Shown: positions 1 through 12,403 of the stretch, one piece after another
Layout of the letters: the number at the start of each line of letters is the position of its first letter
How positions within the stretch are numbered: position 1 is the stretch's first letter
Origin: Leuctra nigra
Taxonomy: Eukaryota; Arthropoda; Insecta; Plecoptera; Leuctridae
Assembly: GCA_934045905.1 (NCBI GenBank)
Contig: OW203767.1
Coordinates: 10,977,073 to 11,041,072, forward strand
Length of the DNA stretch: 64,000 bases
Reading direction: 5' to 3'
The notes under the pieces: model-generated
The model's database searches: none
The model's input: the letters and a program-made list of their open reading frames with translations, nothing else
Told to the model about the DNA's origin: nothing
Made by a program: the position numbers and the translations under genes

Positions 1-526
1 AAACTAATTGTTTTGAAGTGGATGACTTCCAATAGATGATCCCAAAATAGATGATAATACTGGACTGGAATAATAGATGATTCCAGTAGATGATAAATGC
101 TTATATGCTATTAATATTATTATTTTTCCTGATATTATTAATGATGTGAAGCCGATATAACATTATAGATTAATCTTTAGACTATCTCAATTATAGTAAT
201 CTCATTGTTAAATAATGTTTCTTGACACATGCGTTGTTATTACCTAACTACTGATGAAGCTTATTGTCGTGATTAATTATACAAAATTAACAAGAATAAT
301 AAAAAGTAGGTTATTTTTATCTGATTGATTTGATGATTTTGTTTTTGCTTTGTGCGGGTGGATTTAAATTATCAATATATAAATCGTGATTTAAGTATTA
401 GTCTAATTGAAGTCGTCAGTGAATCGTGAGTCGCGAGTGATTGTTATACGATGGATGTTCGTGCAGTGCCGAGTTCGAGCTGCCTATCCTGATCATGGTC
501 CCCTGTGATTGATTACTAACCACGTG
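1..526. other. 5' flank of the first structural-protein gene
   Basis: AT-rich DNA with no protein gene of its own. Positions 20-100 hold a degenerate run of 'agatgat' words. A TATATAAA lies at 376-383. A possible tiny first exon (ATG at 254, reading MKLIV, followed by a weak GTGATT donor at 269) would splice to the strong acceptor at 534-535 (branch-like TACTAAC at 514-520, then TTGCAG). This would give the signal peptide start MKLIV-VCLAVLL. That is an inference only. Confidence 0.4.
376..383 (+). promoter_or_regulatory. TATA-like box upstream of gene 1
   Basis: TATATAAA. A TCAGT initiator-like word lies at 416-420, about 42 bp downstream, which is longer than the usual spacing of about 30. 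The assignment is therefore weak. If the gene has a first exon further upstream, this box is simply intronic. Confidence 0.3.
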
Positions 527-1315
527 ATGTTGCAGGTGTGCCTGGCCGTGCTGTTGGCGGCGACGTCTGCCGACGACAAGGCAGTGAACAAGCGCGGCCT
601 CCTGGACATCGGCTACGGCGGCGGTTACGGCGCGGGTTACGGTTACGGCGACCTCGGACTCGGTCACGGGTACGGCCTAGGATCATCGTACGGACTTGGA
701 GACGGACATGGACTCGGGTACGGACTCGGGGGGTACGGACATGGAGGGTACGGCGGGTACGGACATGGAGGTTACGGTGACTACCATCACGATCACGTCA
801 AGAGCATCGTCATCACGAAGAACATACCCGTTCCCGTGCCGCAACCGTACCCGGTGACAGTCATCAAGCACGTCCCGTACCCCGTGAAAGTGCCAGTAGC
901 AGTGCCGGTGGATCGCCCTTACCCAGTCGCCGTCCCAAAGCCATACCCCGTGAAGGTGGACCGTCCCTACCCAGTAGCCGTCGACCGACCGGTCCCTTTT
1001 CCCGTGAGAGTCCCTTACAAAGTTGCGGTACCGCATCCAGTTGCGGTCCCGGTCCCAAAGCCATACCCGGTAGCGGTGCCGAAGCCATACCCGGTGGCGG
1101 TGCCCGCCCCTGTCTACGTCAAGGTCAAGTCTCACCACCACGATGTCGGCTACAGCGGAGGTTTGATCGGAGGCTACTCAGGATTGAGTGGAGGCTACGG
1201 AGGCCTCGGAGGCCACGGGTATTCAGGATATTCAGGATATTCAGGATACGGGGGCTTGAGCGGAGGACATGGAGGACTGATAGGAGGGTACGGAGGGTTG
1301 AGCGGAGGTTATTGA
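527..1315 (+). CDS. Secreted Gly-Tyr / Pro-Val low-complexity structural (cuticle-like) protein
   Basis: About 262 residues. From ATG 527 the protein opens with MLQVCLAVLLAATSA, a good signal peptide, followed by DDKAVNKRG. Residues about 25-85 are Gly/Tyr/Leu rich (GYG, GLGHGYG). Residues about 90-200 are a Pro-Val-Tyr block built from PYPV, PVPV and PYPVKV words with regularly spaced Lys and Asp-Arg. The C-terminus returns to Gly-Ser-Tyr (GGYSG, SGYSGY). This three-block design is typical of insect low-complexity cuticular or egg-shell proteins, where Tyr can be cross-linked; the exact family is not assigned. The start is uncertain. The same frame contains a convincing splice acceptor after 535, so the ATG may lie in a separate upstream exon, as in genes 2 and 3. 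Three short upstream ORFs (ATGs at 451, 455 and 495) also argue for splicing. Stop is TGA at 1313. Confidence 0.75.
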   Translation: MLQVCLAVLLAATSADDKAVNKRGLLDIGYGGGYGAGYGYGDLGLGHGYGLGSSYGLGDGHGLGYGLGGYGHGGYGGYGHGGYGDYHHDHVKSIVITKNIPVPVPQPYPVTVIKHVPYPVKVPVAVPVDRPYPVAVPKPYPVKVDRPYPVAVDRPVPFPVRVPYKVAVPHPVAVPVPKPYPVAVPKPYPVAVPAPVYVKVKSHHHDVGYSGGLIGGYSGLSGGYGGLGGHGYSGYSGYSGYGGLSGGHGGLIGGYGGLSGGY

Positions 1316-3158
1316 CAAGAGGGCTCTAGAGACTGATACAGGAGTTCATCATCATCATCGTCATCGTCATCGTCATCGTCATCATCATCTTTGTTCATTA
1401 AATCATCGTTCATCGTTTACAAGTGAAGTGAATAGGGAAGTCAAATCAAAATTGAAATGCCAAATAATTTACAATATGTCTCTGTTCTCTGGTATCTAAT
1501 TATTTTTGTTGTGAAATGAAGAGTTGCTAATATTATAATAATTTGAAAAAACGAAAATCATCTTATTGTTGCCTTGGAAACGTCCCCAAACATCATTTAG
1601 ATTACGTAAAAATGAGAGCGCATAATCCAAAAACACCGTTCAATAAAATTTCAGTAATATTATTTAAAAAAATTGGAGTGAGATCGATATTTTTTAAACA
1701 CATATTATTTGTGCTGCCATTTGCAATGTCATACAAAGTGCATATAGATGAGACAGCGCAAACGCAACGGAATCGCTGTATATCTTGTCGAGTTCGTCGC
1801 GTTTCTTCCGGCTCGTCTCGTGAATGGAGGATGCAGAGATGGGATCTATGTTTAGAAAACCTCGCAACTGAGCTTGTGCTCTCTTCACCATCTTTAATCA
1901 TCATGGACAGTGAAATAAAGTGTACGAAATCAGTTTAGCTGATGTGTAATGATTTTGTTCTAATTATCATGTTGATTTGTTGTTCATACAATTGAGTATA
2001 TACTGTTTTTTATCCACCCAACGAGATTTTGTAACCCAAAGCAAGTTTTTAACTCAAATAAATTGTATATATTATGTTAATACATGAACTTTTATTAAAT
2101 TACTCTAATTTTATATTTGATATTGTATTATAAAGTTCGATACAAATTTGCATAATTATATAATAATAAAAAATGAGATCGTATAAATGTTACGTAACAG
2201 AAATACAGACATTTGATAAGTGTGTCACTGAATGTTGTCAATGTGCGCAGATAAAATCGAGCAACTGTAATTTAACATTATCCTCGCTGCAGAATAGTGC
2301 GACGTTAAGCCCCAGACAAAAAAAATATATTTAATTCAGATTGAGGATGGAAATAGGGATGTGTTTGAGTAAATTAAGAGGATTATAAAACAGAACAATA
2401 TTATATTTAAACCATTTCATATAAAATGAAAACAAGTTTAGCTGGCGACGTTTTTCTAAACAACGCCAGTAGCAGTTAAACGTAACATTATAATATTAGT
2501 TAACCATAATGTGGACATTCTGAAGAAATAATACTGAATACTCTCCAAATCTTTCACTTTTGAAACTTGCGAGTCCTACATAAACTCCTTGTTTCGAGAT
2601 CTTGCAACTCCATAAAACATCAACAATATAAATATATAACATATGATTATATTAAGGTATTTCCAACACTTTAGAGGAGGACTTTCTTTTCGGGGAAATT
2701 AACGAAGATTCTTCTCGAAATTAAGTTGAACGGATTGAACATGACGTGCAAAACATCATACTCATCATTTTAAGTAATGGAACGTTTGCATTTCTTCAAT
2801 CATGTTTTGACCTCCTAAATGAGGTTATGTGAAAACATATAAATTAAAAGTCATGAATTGATCTAATTACTATTTCCTACCTCAAAGATATCACAAATAA
2901 CCTGCTTGAATTATCTAACAATTTTTTTTTCTGATGGACCGTTCACTTACGAATGTAAGCAGGATGTTAAAATCTTGAAGCAAAATCACCTATCAAGAGT
3001 CATAAAATTGAAAGTGTTGGTAATACGCGTATAACAATCATAATTGTAACAAAAACGTTCGATTTAAATCTAAAGGATGAGATTAAACGTCGTCATTGTA
3101 AAAACGTGAAGTGAATTGAGTAATGATTGTAAATGGAGCATGAAAGCGGATCAAGTCA
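1316..3158. other. Convergent intergenic region between genes 1 and 3
   Basis: This should contain the 3' UTRs of both convergent genes. AATAAA words occur near 1914 and 2057 on the plus strand. A short dispersed-repeat word, GTGCGACGTTAAGC, occurs near 2298 and again near 44205. No credible coding potential: the open frames around 1543-1938 lack protein-like composition. Confidence 0.5.
1345..1391 (+). repeat. CAT/CGT trinucleotide microsatellite
   Basis: A run of CAT and CGT triplets directly downstream of the gene 1 stop codon, probably in its 3' UTR. Confidence 0.8.
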
Positions 3159-6012
3159 TCAATGAAGAGCATTTCCTCCGAAATACGAGTAACTCCCCAT
3201 GTCGATCGCTTTCTCAACAGTGACGATCGTCTTCTCTCGATTCTGCTCCCCCGCATGGCCATTGTATTCGGCGACATCGGCGTTCTCCTTCGCCGCTTCG
3301 CTTCCTGAATCATCACTAGCAGCTGCCGTGTTGCCGTAATCATCGCCAGAGGGCACCTTCGCTCCAGACTTCCTGTAGGCGTCGCCGGCGGATGTGGCAA
3401 ACGCGCCCGAGTTGTCGCCCTCCCCATATGATCCAGAATCGTCCTGGTTTCCTCCAGAGTACTCGTTGGACTCGGCGTGGTTGCCGCCGCTGTAATCGCC
3501 GCCGTCGCCTTGGTTACCGGATGGTTCTTCCTGGTGGTTCGAATACCCGGCGTTGATGGCGCCGATTGCGTTTTCACTGCTCTGATGATTTCCTCCTGGA
3601 AACAAAAACATTAGTTCTCTTTTCTCTTTTCAAGGGCCTTGTGACGACGACCTTACCCTCCACAGGGACTAGTTCTTAATATAGTGACATCCTCTAATTA
3701 GTTTATTGTTTATTCTTTTAGTTTCCTGTCGGGTACTTCCTACAAAGCACAACCCTTTAAAACCAATAAGTGTCATGTTTTTAAAAAAGTCAAGGGAGTA
3801 GTTCCATGGAAGAAGCACTCCTTTAAAACAGACCTTGAAACTTTTAAAACTTTTAAAAGGGCTTTAAAACGTTAAATGACCTCATGGGGTCTGAGGTCAT
3901 TTATATTATGACTTTATAAATCGGGCCATGTAAATCTTGGTCGTCGATTGTTTTCGAAATGGGTACTATTTGTTCAAATTAGCAAGAATAAAGTAAAAAA
4001 CATACCTAAATTAAATAAAAACACGTAAAAACTGAAAGAAGTCAAGTATAGTTGCGCTACCTTCATCCTGTGGCTGATGCTGCACTGCTACAGGGATCAT
4101 GATGAAGTGTTCTCCTTGATGACCTTGGGCAAAACCTTGACCTCCAAACACCGCCTGCGTGAGTCCTGGATGTCCTGCTTGCATGAACCCTCCTCCATGT
4201 GCACTTGGCGCTGCGAAGCCGACTGTCCCTCCCGAGTACCCTCCCGCTCCTCCTGAATACCCTCCCACTCCTCCCGAGTAGCCAGTAACTCCAGAGCTAG
4301 CTTCTGGCGCGCCGTAGCCTCCAGAAGATCCTCCAGAAACTGCCGAGTACCCACTCGGAATTCCAGAATATGCTCCCGACGACGCGAACCCTCCTGAATG
4401 ACCTCCTAGCTCAGCGGCTCCACTCGGAGCAGCTCCGTAGCCTCCAGAATATCCTCCAGACCCTCCAGCCGCCTCGCCGCCTCCAGACGGCGCCTCGTGG
4501 CTGACGGCAGCGGGCGTCTCGACGTAGACGGGCACGGGCTGCGGCACTGGCACTGGCACTGGGTACGGCTTGGGGATGCGGACGACGACGTCGTGACGGA
4601 CCGGATGCGGCACCGGGTACGGGACGCCGACGGTCTTGGTGATCTTGATGGTGGTGGGCGGGACCTTGTGGCCGAGGGTGCGCGTCAGATGGAGGTACTG
4701 CGGGCGGGAGGGGAGCGTCTCGTCGTGGGAGGACGTCACGACGCTCAGCAGTGGCGCCAGTAGTGTCAGTGTGAGGATCTGTCAAGATACATCGCGTTAT
4801 AATCAAACCGCCAGCGATGTCAAACGATCAGAGACGATCAGGAAATGTTCTTTCTCGACACAATTATTTCATCTTTTCAACCTTATCTTAACCGATACTT
4901 TCGTTTTGTTATATTATTTGCGGTGAGTGAGCATTAAAAGCGGAAGTGACAACTTAACACTACCTTTTTTACACTTTCAGCCTTCTACTAACTATTGTTT
5001 GTACTATTGTTGTATGTTTACCGAAAACCAAAAACAGGCAATACATAACATTTTTTTAAACCGAAAAAACTATAGTACGCTTTAGGTCCGGTCTTTCAAT
5101 ACTCCGCCAGTCTCAATTAGCTGTTAACAGTTAGTTAGTAAAAAAACTCTGTCTTTCAATTGGTTGTTATTGTTGCCATGACAATACACTTGGCAGATTA
5201 TTTAAAGACTGGCCCTTAGAATGCTTTAAATTTTAAAATCTTCCATTATAAAAATAAACACTATTTTGATACAACACATATTTTAGTTATCTAAACTCAC
5301 ATCTATTGACCTTGAATCAACGATATTGTGAATGTCAATGCTGAAGACGGGACTAAAATCAGGTTTTATTTTTCGAGCTTTGGGTATAAAGGAGGGACAT
5401 TTTCGCCGAATAAACTCAAAATAAAACCACTTCAGCCAATTAAAGAATATGAAAAGAGTATACATAAATACATATTTTATAAAAGTGCAATAATGTAAAA
5501 AGAACAGCGAACCATCTTTCCTCTTTGGGTTTGATTATATAAAGAACTAGTATTATATTTTGGGAGTGACTTGTTTTTGCCACCGCAATATTTGTATATT
5601 TTAATTTACTATCGATTAGACCCGATTTTACCAACTATGATTAAAGCATTGATTAACTAGCAGACTGTTAAGGATGTCATTTCATGATGTCATTGGTTGT
5701 TTATAGCTGTCAATTTTTTTGTTTGATCAAAGGCTGGTAAAATCGGGCGTATAGAGCCTGTTTTTCAGATGATACGCATAACTTAGTTGTAATTTTAGGA
5801 AGTTATAAATTGGTTGTTGCAATAGAATCATAATCAAGTGTTTTCATTTAACAGAACACTGAAAACCGGCCCTTATAGTAGGCGAGAGTATAGATAATAT
5901 CGGGCGTAAGGATATGGCCCCTATTATTTCTAATAATCCTTACATATAAACAACCAATCAAATACGTTTACTTTGGCGGGAAATACAAATTACTCACCAT
6001 TTTAATCCCCAT
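3159..6012 (-). CDS. Secreted Pro-Val / Gly-Ser-Tyr structural protein, three exons
   Basis: Exons on the minus strand: 6012-5998, 4778-4061 and 3595-3159. Junctions are GTGAGT/ACAG and GTAGCG/CCAG, in phases 0 and 1, giving 389 residues in one open frame. Exon 1 encodes MGIKM and exon 2 continues ILTLTLLAPLLSVVTS, so the first intron interrupts the signal peptide, as is usual for insect cuticle-type genes. Residues about 50-95 are a VPYPVPHPV / PVPVPVPQPV block. Residues about 100-215 are GGYSGG-type Gly-Ser-Tyr-Ala repeats, followed by a short non-repetitive stretch (FIMIPVAV). Exon 3 adds about 145 hydrophilic residues rich in Gly, Asn, Ser, Glu and Asp, ending GGNALH. The modules match gene 1 in another order, which suggests common origin. 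No enzymatic motif is present. The exon structure is well supported; the role in cuticle or another extracellular matrix is inferred. Confidence 0.82.
5617..5753. repeat. MITE-like inverted repeat in intron 1 of gene 3
   Basis: The left end TAGACCCGATTTTACCA and the right end (reverse complement ACGCCCGATTTTACCAG) form inverted termini of a segment of about 137 bp. It is non-coding. Confidence 0.55.
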
Positions 6013-6057
6013 GATCAAGTCTCGTACTTCTCACAACACTTCCACAAACAAACTAAC

Positions 6058-6087
6058 TGCACACCTTCTTCCTCTCTCGGCTTTATA
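6058..6087 (-). promoter_or_regulatory. TATA box and initiator of gene 3
   Basis: On the minus strand, TATAAA runs from 6087 to 6082 and a GCAGTT initiator-like word puts +1 at about 6058, roughly 29 bp downstream. This leaves a 5' UTR of about 45 nt before ATG 6012, the normal arrangement for insect cuticle-type genes. Confidence 0.65.
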
Positions 6088-8299
6088 ACAATTACTATCA
6101 GATCGACCTTTCATTTCGAGACGGCGAAGAGATGGACAAAAAGTCACTTTCTTCGCGAACTTGTATCCAAGTACCTCGTTGGGCTAGTAAGAAAGTGTTC
6201 ATTATTCGCAAACGCCTGTTGAAGGAGCGATGTATTGCTGCTAATACATTACGTGGTGGGTGGAATGGTGATCGTTATTGGAGAGTTAACCAAAATGTCA
6301 AGAACGTTTTCCAACATAAATGGAACGCAAAGGATGATGTAATCGATTTTATTTATAATGAGACCACACTGACCGATTATTTCAGTAATTAGTACATGCA
6401 TTTTTTGACAATTAATTAATGCGTATGATAGGGAACGTGAAATACAATTTTCCGTAAAATGTTTTTCTATCTCGTAATTTCTAAAATGTATATAATCAAT
6501 AAATTATTAATAGTAGATGTATCAATACATCTATTGTACAATTTAATTTTTGAGAAGGCATTGAATTTAATATTAACATTTTATTTGTGGAAAATAATAA
6601 GTGAAATACGGGATGATTTATTATTGGATATACTTTGTAAACACGACAAACTTAAAAAAAAAATATTTAAGACAAAAATTGAATGCTAAATTCTTTTAAA
6701 AAATTGCTGATTCCCCGATTCGCCGATTAGGTATATGAAATTTTTTCATACATCAAACAAAAATTTCGAACAAGTGCAAGTGAGTAAAAAAACGAGACAG
6801 ACAAGTTGATTAATTCAGTCATAAAATCCAGGTTCAATATCCTCACATTTTAAAGCTCAATTACCTTACCAATTTCTTTATCGAATGTAACAAGAAATTG
6901 CGGAGTAAATTTACCTGAAGCATTGCAGACTTGTACAATGCAATTTAATGCAATTTTATCCGTAGGTATGATAAAAATAAATGATTTCGGCAGTATCAGT
7001 GTTTTTGGTTGTTTTGTCAAGGTTTGGAATCGTCGAGAGGGAAAGTGGTCCACCTTTCACTGTCTTTGTCTCATGTTTTAGCAAACTCACCCGTAAAATG
7101 TCACATTGTTATAGTTTTATTACCTCTACTACTGAATAACACGGAATTAAATATCCATTCACCTCATTCGATATGCATAATTATAATTACATTTGTAATG
7201 TCAGATGCTATACACAGTACGTACAATAGTTTTAATTCCAAACACAATTGCTTGACAAGGAAGGTTTCATTGCCAATGAGATGTTGGATGATGAGATAAG
7301 AAGAGAGAGCGAATTTGTTGACGATTCGAATTGTTACGATATAATTAATTGGTGTTTATGTAGTACGTGTATTGCTACTCTTAAGTAGGACATAATTTCA
7401 CATCCAATCATTTGCTTTTGGGCAAAAACATTCACTTAATTGACGACACATTTATTTAATAGACCTTAAGCAAACTAATACAATAACCAATTCGATAGTT
7501 TTGCAATCAAATGAAGTTAAATTTTCATAATTGTTTTTAATTTAGTGGTGATTAAAATTAAAGTCTCACTGATCTGCAAATAGGCAAATATGACTTAATA
7601 ATGATGAAGAATAAGTTAGGATGGACGGTGGGAGTTAGGCGGTTGTGTCCTATTGGAAGGGAACCTTCCCAGAATTTGCCTCTCGATTGAGGTAACCAAA
7701 AAATGTCAGTAGGTATAAAGGCGGATGAGGGTATCGAACCTTCTTTAGTGCAAGCTCATGAGCGTTACTGTCTAAACCATATAGCCATTCACATTAATTA
7801 TTAGTCTTTTGATGAGAATATTTCGATTAAAAATCAAGTTGTTAGCAAGTTTTATGCACGCCGACGGCTATTGGAGAAGGTCTATAAAATAAATCGATGA
7901 CAACTACACTCATAATATTTTTTTAAATATCTGTCTAAATTACACAGCATCTAGGTAATTATTTCCGTCTCTTATTGATTAAAACAATTATTGTAAGATT
8001 AAAGAGATAACGAAAAAAGAGAGCTGCAGAAGGCAATTTCCTAATTGATTCAAAATGGGGGAAGATGAAGACGGTTTCTAACAGAATCGAACTCGATCCT
8101 TCGGAATTCTCTTCTGCAATCTCTTATCAATCATTATGAAACTCATGGGTCCACCTGCCATCGTGTCCAAGACTCCACGAGTACTAATGAATGAAACACG
8201 TAATGTCGTGACATCAGACGCAATTAAATCTCTCGTCAGTGCACTCGGGGTGGACCAGGAAATGTTTGTCGAGGGAGAGAAGGGTGATTCTAGTCGCAG
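6088..8299. other. Divergent intergenic region between genes 3 and 2
   Basis: AT-rich. Two open frames at 6132-6392 and 6459-6689 have AT-driven composition and no recognisable domain, and are not called as genes. A decayed tRNA-like SINE lies at 7721-7791. Nothing else is recognisable. Confidence 0.5.
7721..7791 (-). repeat. Decayed tRNA-derived SINE head
   Basis: The minus strand reads TGGCTATATGGTTTAGACAG and then GGTTCGATACCC, resembling pol III box A and box B at tRNA spacing. The cloverleaf is degraded, so it is not a working tRNA gene. Confidence 0.5.
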
Positions 8300-8334
8300 T
8301 ATATAACACTAACTGTCCAGCCATTGTCTTCAGT
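8300..8334 (+). promoter_or_regulatory. TATA box and TCAGT initiator of gene 2
   Basis: TATATAA at 8300-8306 and TCAGT at 8330-8334 (+1 A at 8332) are about 31 bp apart, a textbook arthropod core promoter. The 5' UTR to ATG 8378 is about 46 nt. Confidence 0.75.
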
Positions 8335-8377
8335 TGAACCAGTTGTTTGTGCAGTCGAATTCAACTACTTTGGAACT

Positions 8378-11300
8378 ATGCACTACTTCGTAAGTACTTG
8401 TCATTATTCTAGAATTATTAAGTCTTGAAACAGATTTGGAGTTTTTGCATCTTTAAATCAATTGGTAAATAGTTTAGCTTTTGTAGAGTTACTTTATAAT
8501 GTCAAATAAAGTCATCTGCACCTCAGAGGTAGACAAAAGGCTCGATGTCCATTTTCCCAATTTTGAGATTTACACATGTTGGAATCAGAAAATCAAGCTA
8601 TATCAATTGCAATAGGATTGAAGTCAATAAATACATACAAAATAAATGGTGACGCTTTTACAAATAAGATTGGATTACGTCAGAAATACTGGGTTTAAAC
8701 TCACCTTGCAATAATCATTGAATGGACATCTGGCCTTCTACCTCTGAGCTACAGATATTTATAATCTTTAAAGTATATGTTTGAAGCTCGTGAGCTTACA
8801 CGAGAACGTTTAAATAGACAGTTCTCGAGTTGAGTTTGAATTCATAAATCATTAAAATTAATTTGAATTTTTCACAAGCTTTCAATAAGATACGATAAGA
8901 CCAGTGGAATATAATATTTTGCACAGAAAAAGAGAAGAAATATATAGTTTTTATTGGCTATGGGTACTTTTCTATCTGCGTTCCCCACTGACTGACCTAC
9001 TGACCTCCTTGAACCTTGACCTGTGCTGCAGGTGAAACTGCTATGCCTGGCGATGCTCGGGTCAGTGACCTGTGAGGATGCTGACCATGTGATGCAGAAG
9101 AGGAGTCTGAGCCATGGTCTGGGCGGCCACTCTCCATGGGCAGTCGCTGGTGGTCCAGGCCACTCTCCATGGGCAGTCCCTGGTGGTCCAGGATTCGGCT
9201 GGAACGCGCCTCCAGCCTCCCAGTTCGGCAAGAACCCAGCGTTCGGATGGCAAAATGGTCTCGAATCTCCTTTCTCAAGTAAGTTCCCTTCTATTCTATT
9301 GAAGTGTCAAGTTTAGTTTGGTCAATGAAAACTCTCATTTTTGTACACGGGAAAAAGTAATGATGCTGTAGCAGAAAATCAGTTTATTATTGTGACAGCA
9401 ACATTTTATCTTTGGCCCACCAGAAGTTTGCTACGAATAAGATTATACAATTGTCTGTGATTATCATTTAAATTAATTTCACGATTAAGATTTAAGATTA
9501 CTTTGCACTGTTGACTTCTACTCGTATTTTGACGAATGAATGATAATGATGATATTGATAATGCTGATAATGAAGATTATGAAGAAAGTCTACCTTTTAT
9601 AGTTGGGAACTATCTCAGCAAACCTTTGTCAGGGTGGTCGTCTGTGAAAGAATCATTTTGGTTTCCCTGACAGTCCCTAAATGTATGTAGATGAGACCAA
9701 TGTAAATACGGTATTCAAAAGAGACCTGACCAGCAGCCAATCCGTTTCGTTCAAATATCGCTTTTACTTTGGCCAGTGTACGTACACCCACGGTCACAGA
9801 AATTGCTTGCAAAATTCTAAGTCATTTTCAAAACTTGATTAATTAGACGAAAATACGGAGGTGAACGCAGATTTCGAGCATGTGGGGTTGAAGGGTTTGA
9901 TTAAAAGAACCATTCAACCACCTCATACATAATGATTAAGGGGAAGGAAGAGCCTCTGAATGAGGACCTCGGCTGGAAAGCAGTTATCGCCCCGTCTCGT
10001 TGAAGATAGACTAGATGTTAAAGCGACAAAGTTGTGGAGAATGAATTGCAGATTATGCAGCGTTGACCACTTATTTGAAATTTTTAATCACCTTAAAGTT
10101 ATAAGTAGTTATATGTTGCGTAATTATTGAGTAAATAAAACTAATAATTTTACAAATTGGTTCAACGACGCTTAAACTAGATTTAATTTCAAGCAACTTT
10201 GCTCTTGAAACTTTTTTTCTAACTTGATCGGTAGAGGCACAATTTGCTTTCTCACACCATTAATGTTATGAGTTTTGCATAAAACCAGGGGCACTGAAAC
10301 CGACTGAAGTTGCAAGTAAACATTCTGGGAGTTCCAGTAACGGTGTGGAAGGGGATGATGGGAGGGTCCTAAGAGACAGCATGGAAATATAAATAGTGCA
10401 CTGATAGCGAGAGTTTGTATGGCAACAATAATCATCAGTTTCCCCGGCATTTACACAATCAACGACGACTGGAGACAGACGGACCTCAGAGTTGTCTAAA
10501 TCATCTTACCTAATTTATAAAAATCTATCTATCATAAAGTGTATACCGTCTAAAATGATTGGAAATGGCCTAAAATTAAATTTCCATTGTAAGTTGATAA
10601 AATGTAAGTGAAAATTTTCAGAAACATAGAATGTTGATATTCAAAACAGCCATGTACAAATCTTCCCAACAATTTAATTTATCATAAGAAAATTCGCTGT
10701 TGTATTAATAAAGACTTCACTTAATATTATTTTTATGCTATTTTTTAAATTTTAATTTGAATATTTATGTTTTTTTGAAGATATAAATATATTTTTGCTA
10801 ATTGAATAACTGTTGAAATCGGCAACACTTCTCTAAGCATCCATAATAATTCACTGTAAATAGTAGCATCTCGGGCTATCTATTATTCTTGAGTCAATCT
10901 CGGCAAGGTTATGTCACGATGTGTATTTATTCTCATTGTGACAACAATGTCGAACAGGTTTCCCGTCTACAATTGCTAGTGCAGAATAATTTAGATGAAT
11001 TTCGACGCTCGCTAAGAGCACATCAATGTGTGTCTCTACTGTATGCACTATTTTATTATTTATAACTGAAAACTGTATGTTATAAAGGTAAAGAAATATT
11101 TTTGGTTGCAATGTGTATCATAGTAATTGAATGATAATTATACATTTTACGTGTTTTCACACGTTAATCCCGAACACAGGTTTAGGTCACCGATAGCATT
11201 ACTCCAACCATTCCAGTTAAAAAAAAAATCGATGTAGGTGTCAAAGGTTTCAAAATATAAAATATAAAATGTGTGACTTTTTGTTGATTTTTTCTACTAG

Positions 11301-12403
11301 TTTTGAGCAATGAAATAATATATGATATTATTTCAAAATTTCAACATCGTGTTACCTAATTCATTGATTTATAAATTTCACAACATACCACTTATATAGT
11401 CCGGAGAAAAGGCTGGAAATATTCATGTGTATTTTTATTACTTTATTTCATTATTTTTCGTATTTTCTACTCTCTACTTACAAGAAGTAGACAGTAGACA
11501 GTGTCTACGTTATATTACAAGAACCACATGGACAAAAACTAAAATGATTTTCTTGCTCTGATTGCGATAATATTATTCTCTTAGTAAAGAACCCAGAGAG
11601 AAATGAGACTACCTATACCTATTCGTAAACAAATTTTTCCAATGGCATTATACTCTCAGGTGGTGAAATAAGATCAGTGTCATATATCGCCGTTATAATG
11701 GTTGGAATAAAATCAATAAAAGGATTTGCAATCTTTGAATCTATTAGATAAGTGTTGAACACTTTATTGCGTGTGATTATTATTGATCCTCGATGATTTT
11801 GTTCGTGTTGTGAAAGTGATGCTAATGATGTCATTTGAGTTGGTAACCAGTCTGGACCCAGCGATCATAACAACAATACTCGGAGTATCAGATCTCACTT
11901 CTGTTTACATTTTTTGCATGGGAACTAAAGTCGGAAGAAAACATTCATATCAAACATTGTTCCCAGCTAGACCAATCACAGTAATGACAACAAATTCGTC
12001 GCCAAATCTGATCCCGCCTTATTTACCTTTAAAAACCCCGCCTACAATAGCAATTAGGGCTGATTCTCTAGGAGCAGTCAGCTGGTCCTTCCCCTTAATT
12101 CTCCGCTCTACAAATATTGACGGTAATTCGAGCTCCAACTTTGCAGTTTACCGTCAATTTTCTGACCGTGGGTGTACATAATATAAGTACTTATATTGTA
12201 AACTCTGTCTAGGTCGTTTGGCTCTGTCGACTGTGCCTGGCTTCAACGCAAGAAGTAGTCTAGCTGCTGGTTTGGCTCAGCCTGACATCCACTCAGCCAC
12301 TGCTGAGGCGCATCATCGCTACTCAGCACCGCTCAGCAATGCGTACCACGGCCCTTACAACGCGCTGTCGTTTGGTCATCCGAAACCTTACTGCTCGTGC
12401 TGA
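8378..12403 (+). CDS. Small secreted protein with HSPWAV repeat, three exons
   Basis: Exons are 8378-8389, 9032-9278 and 12213-12403, joined by GTAAGT/TGCAG and GTAAGT/TCTAG in phases 0 and 1, giving 149 residues. Exon 1 encodes only MHYF and exon 2 continues VKLLCLAMLGSVTC, forming a signal peptide. The mature protein begins near EDADHVMQKRSL; the dibasic KR could be a processing site. Exon 2 contains two near-identical copies of GHSPWAV(A/P)GGPG, followed by an aromatic/Gly/Pro region. Exon 3 adds Ala-, His- and Ser-rich sequence and ends in the unusual tail KPYCSC. No known domain was recognised. Core promoter, signal-peptide intron and low complexity place it beside genes 1 and 3 as a likely extracellular structural or peptide-precursor gene. 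Intron 2 is 2.9 kb. Confidence 0.8.
10172..10450 (-). CDS. Possible small secreted peptide, antisense in intron 2 of gene 2
   Basis: An open frame of 92 residues on the strand opposite gene 2. It starts MPGKLMIIVAIQTLAISA, a plausible signal peptide, and a TATAAAT lies about 70 bp upstream on the same strand (10519-10513). The remainder has no repeat, cysteine framework or domain I recognise. It may be a chance frame in an AT-rich intron. Confidence 0.22.
   Translation of the reverse strand: MPGKLMIIVAIQTLAISALFIFPCCLLGPSHHPLPHRYWNSQNVYLQLQSVSVPLVLCKTHNINGVRKQIVPLPIKLEKKFQEQSCLKLNLV

Noticed and set aside
6132..6689. Two consecutive plus-strand frames as a small gene
   Set aside because: Composition follows local AT content. 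There is no signal peptide, domain, repeat or splice logic.
11783..12181. 132-residue frame in intron 2 of gene 2
   Set aside because: It starts at a non-ATG codon or late ATG, has no recognisable domain, and overlaps the branch and acceptor region of a well-supported intron.
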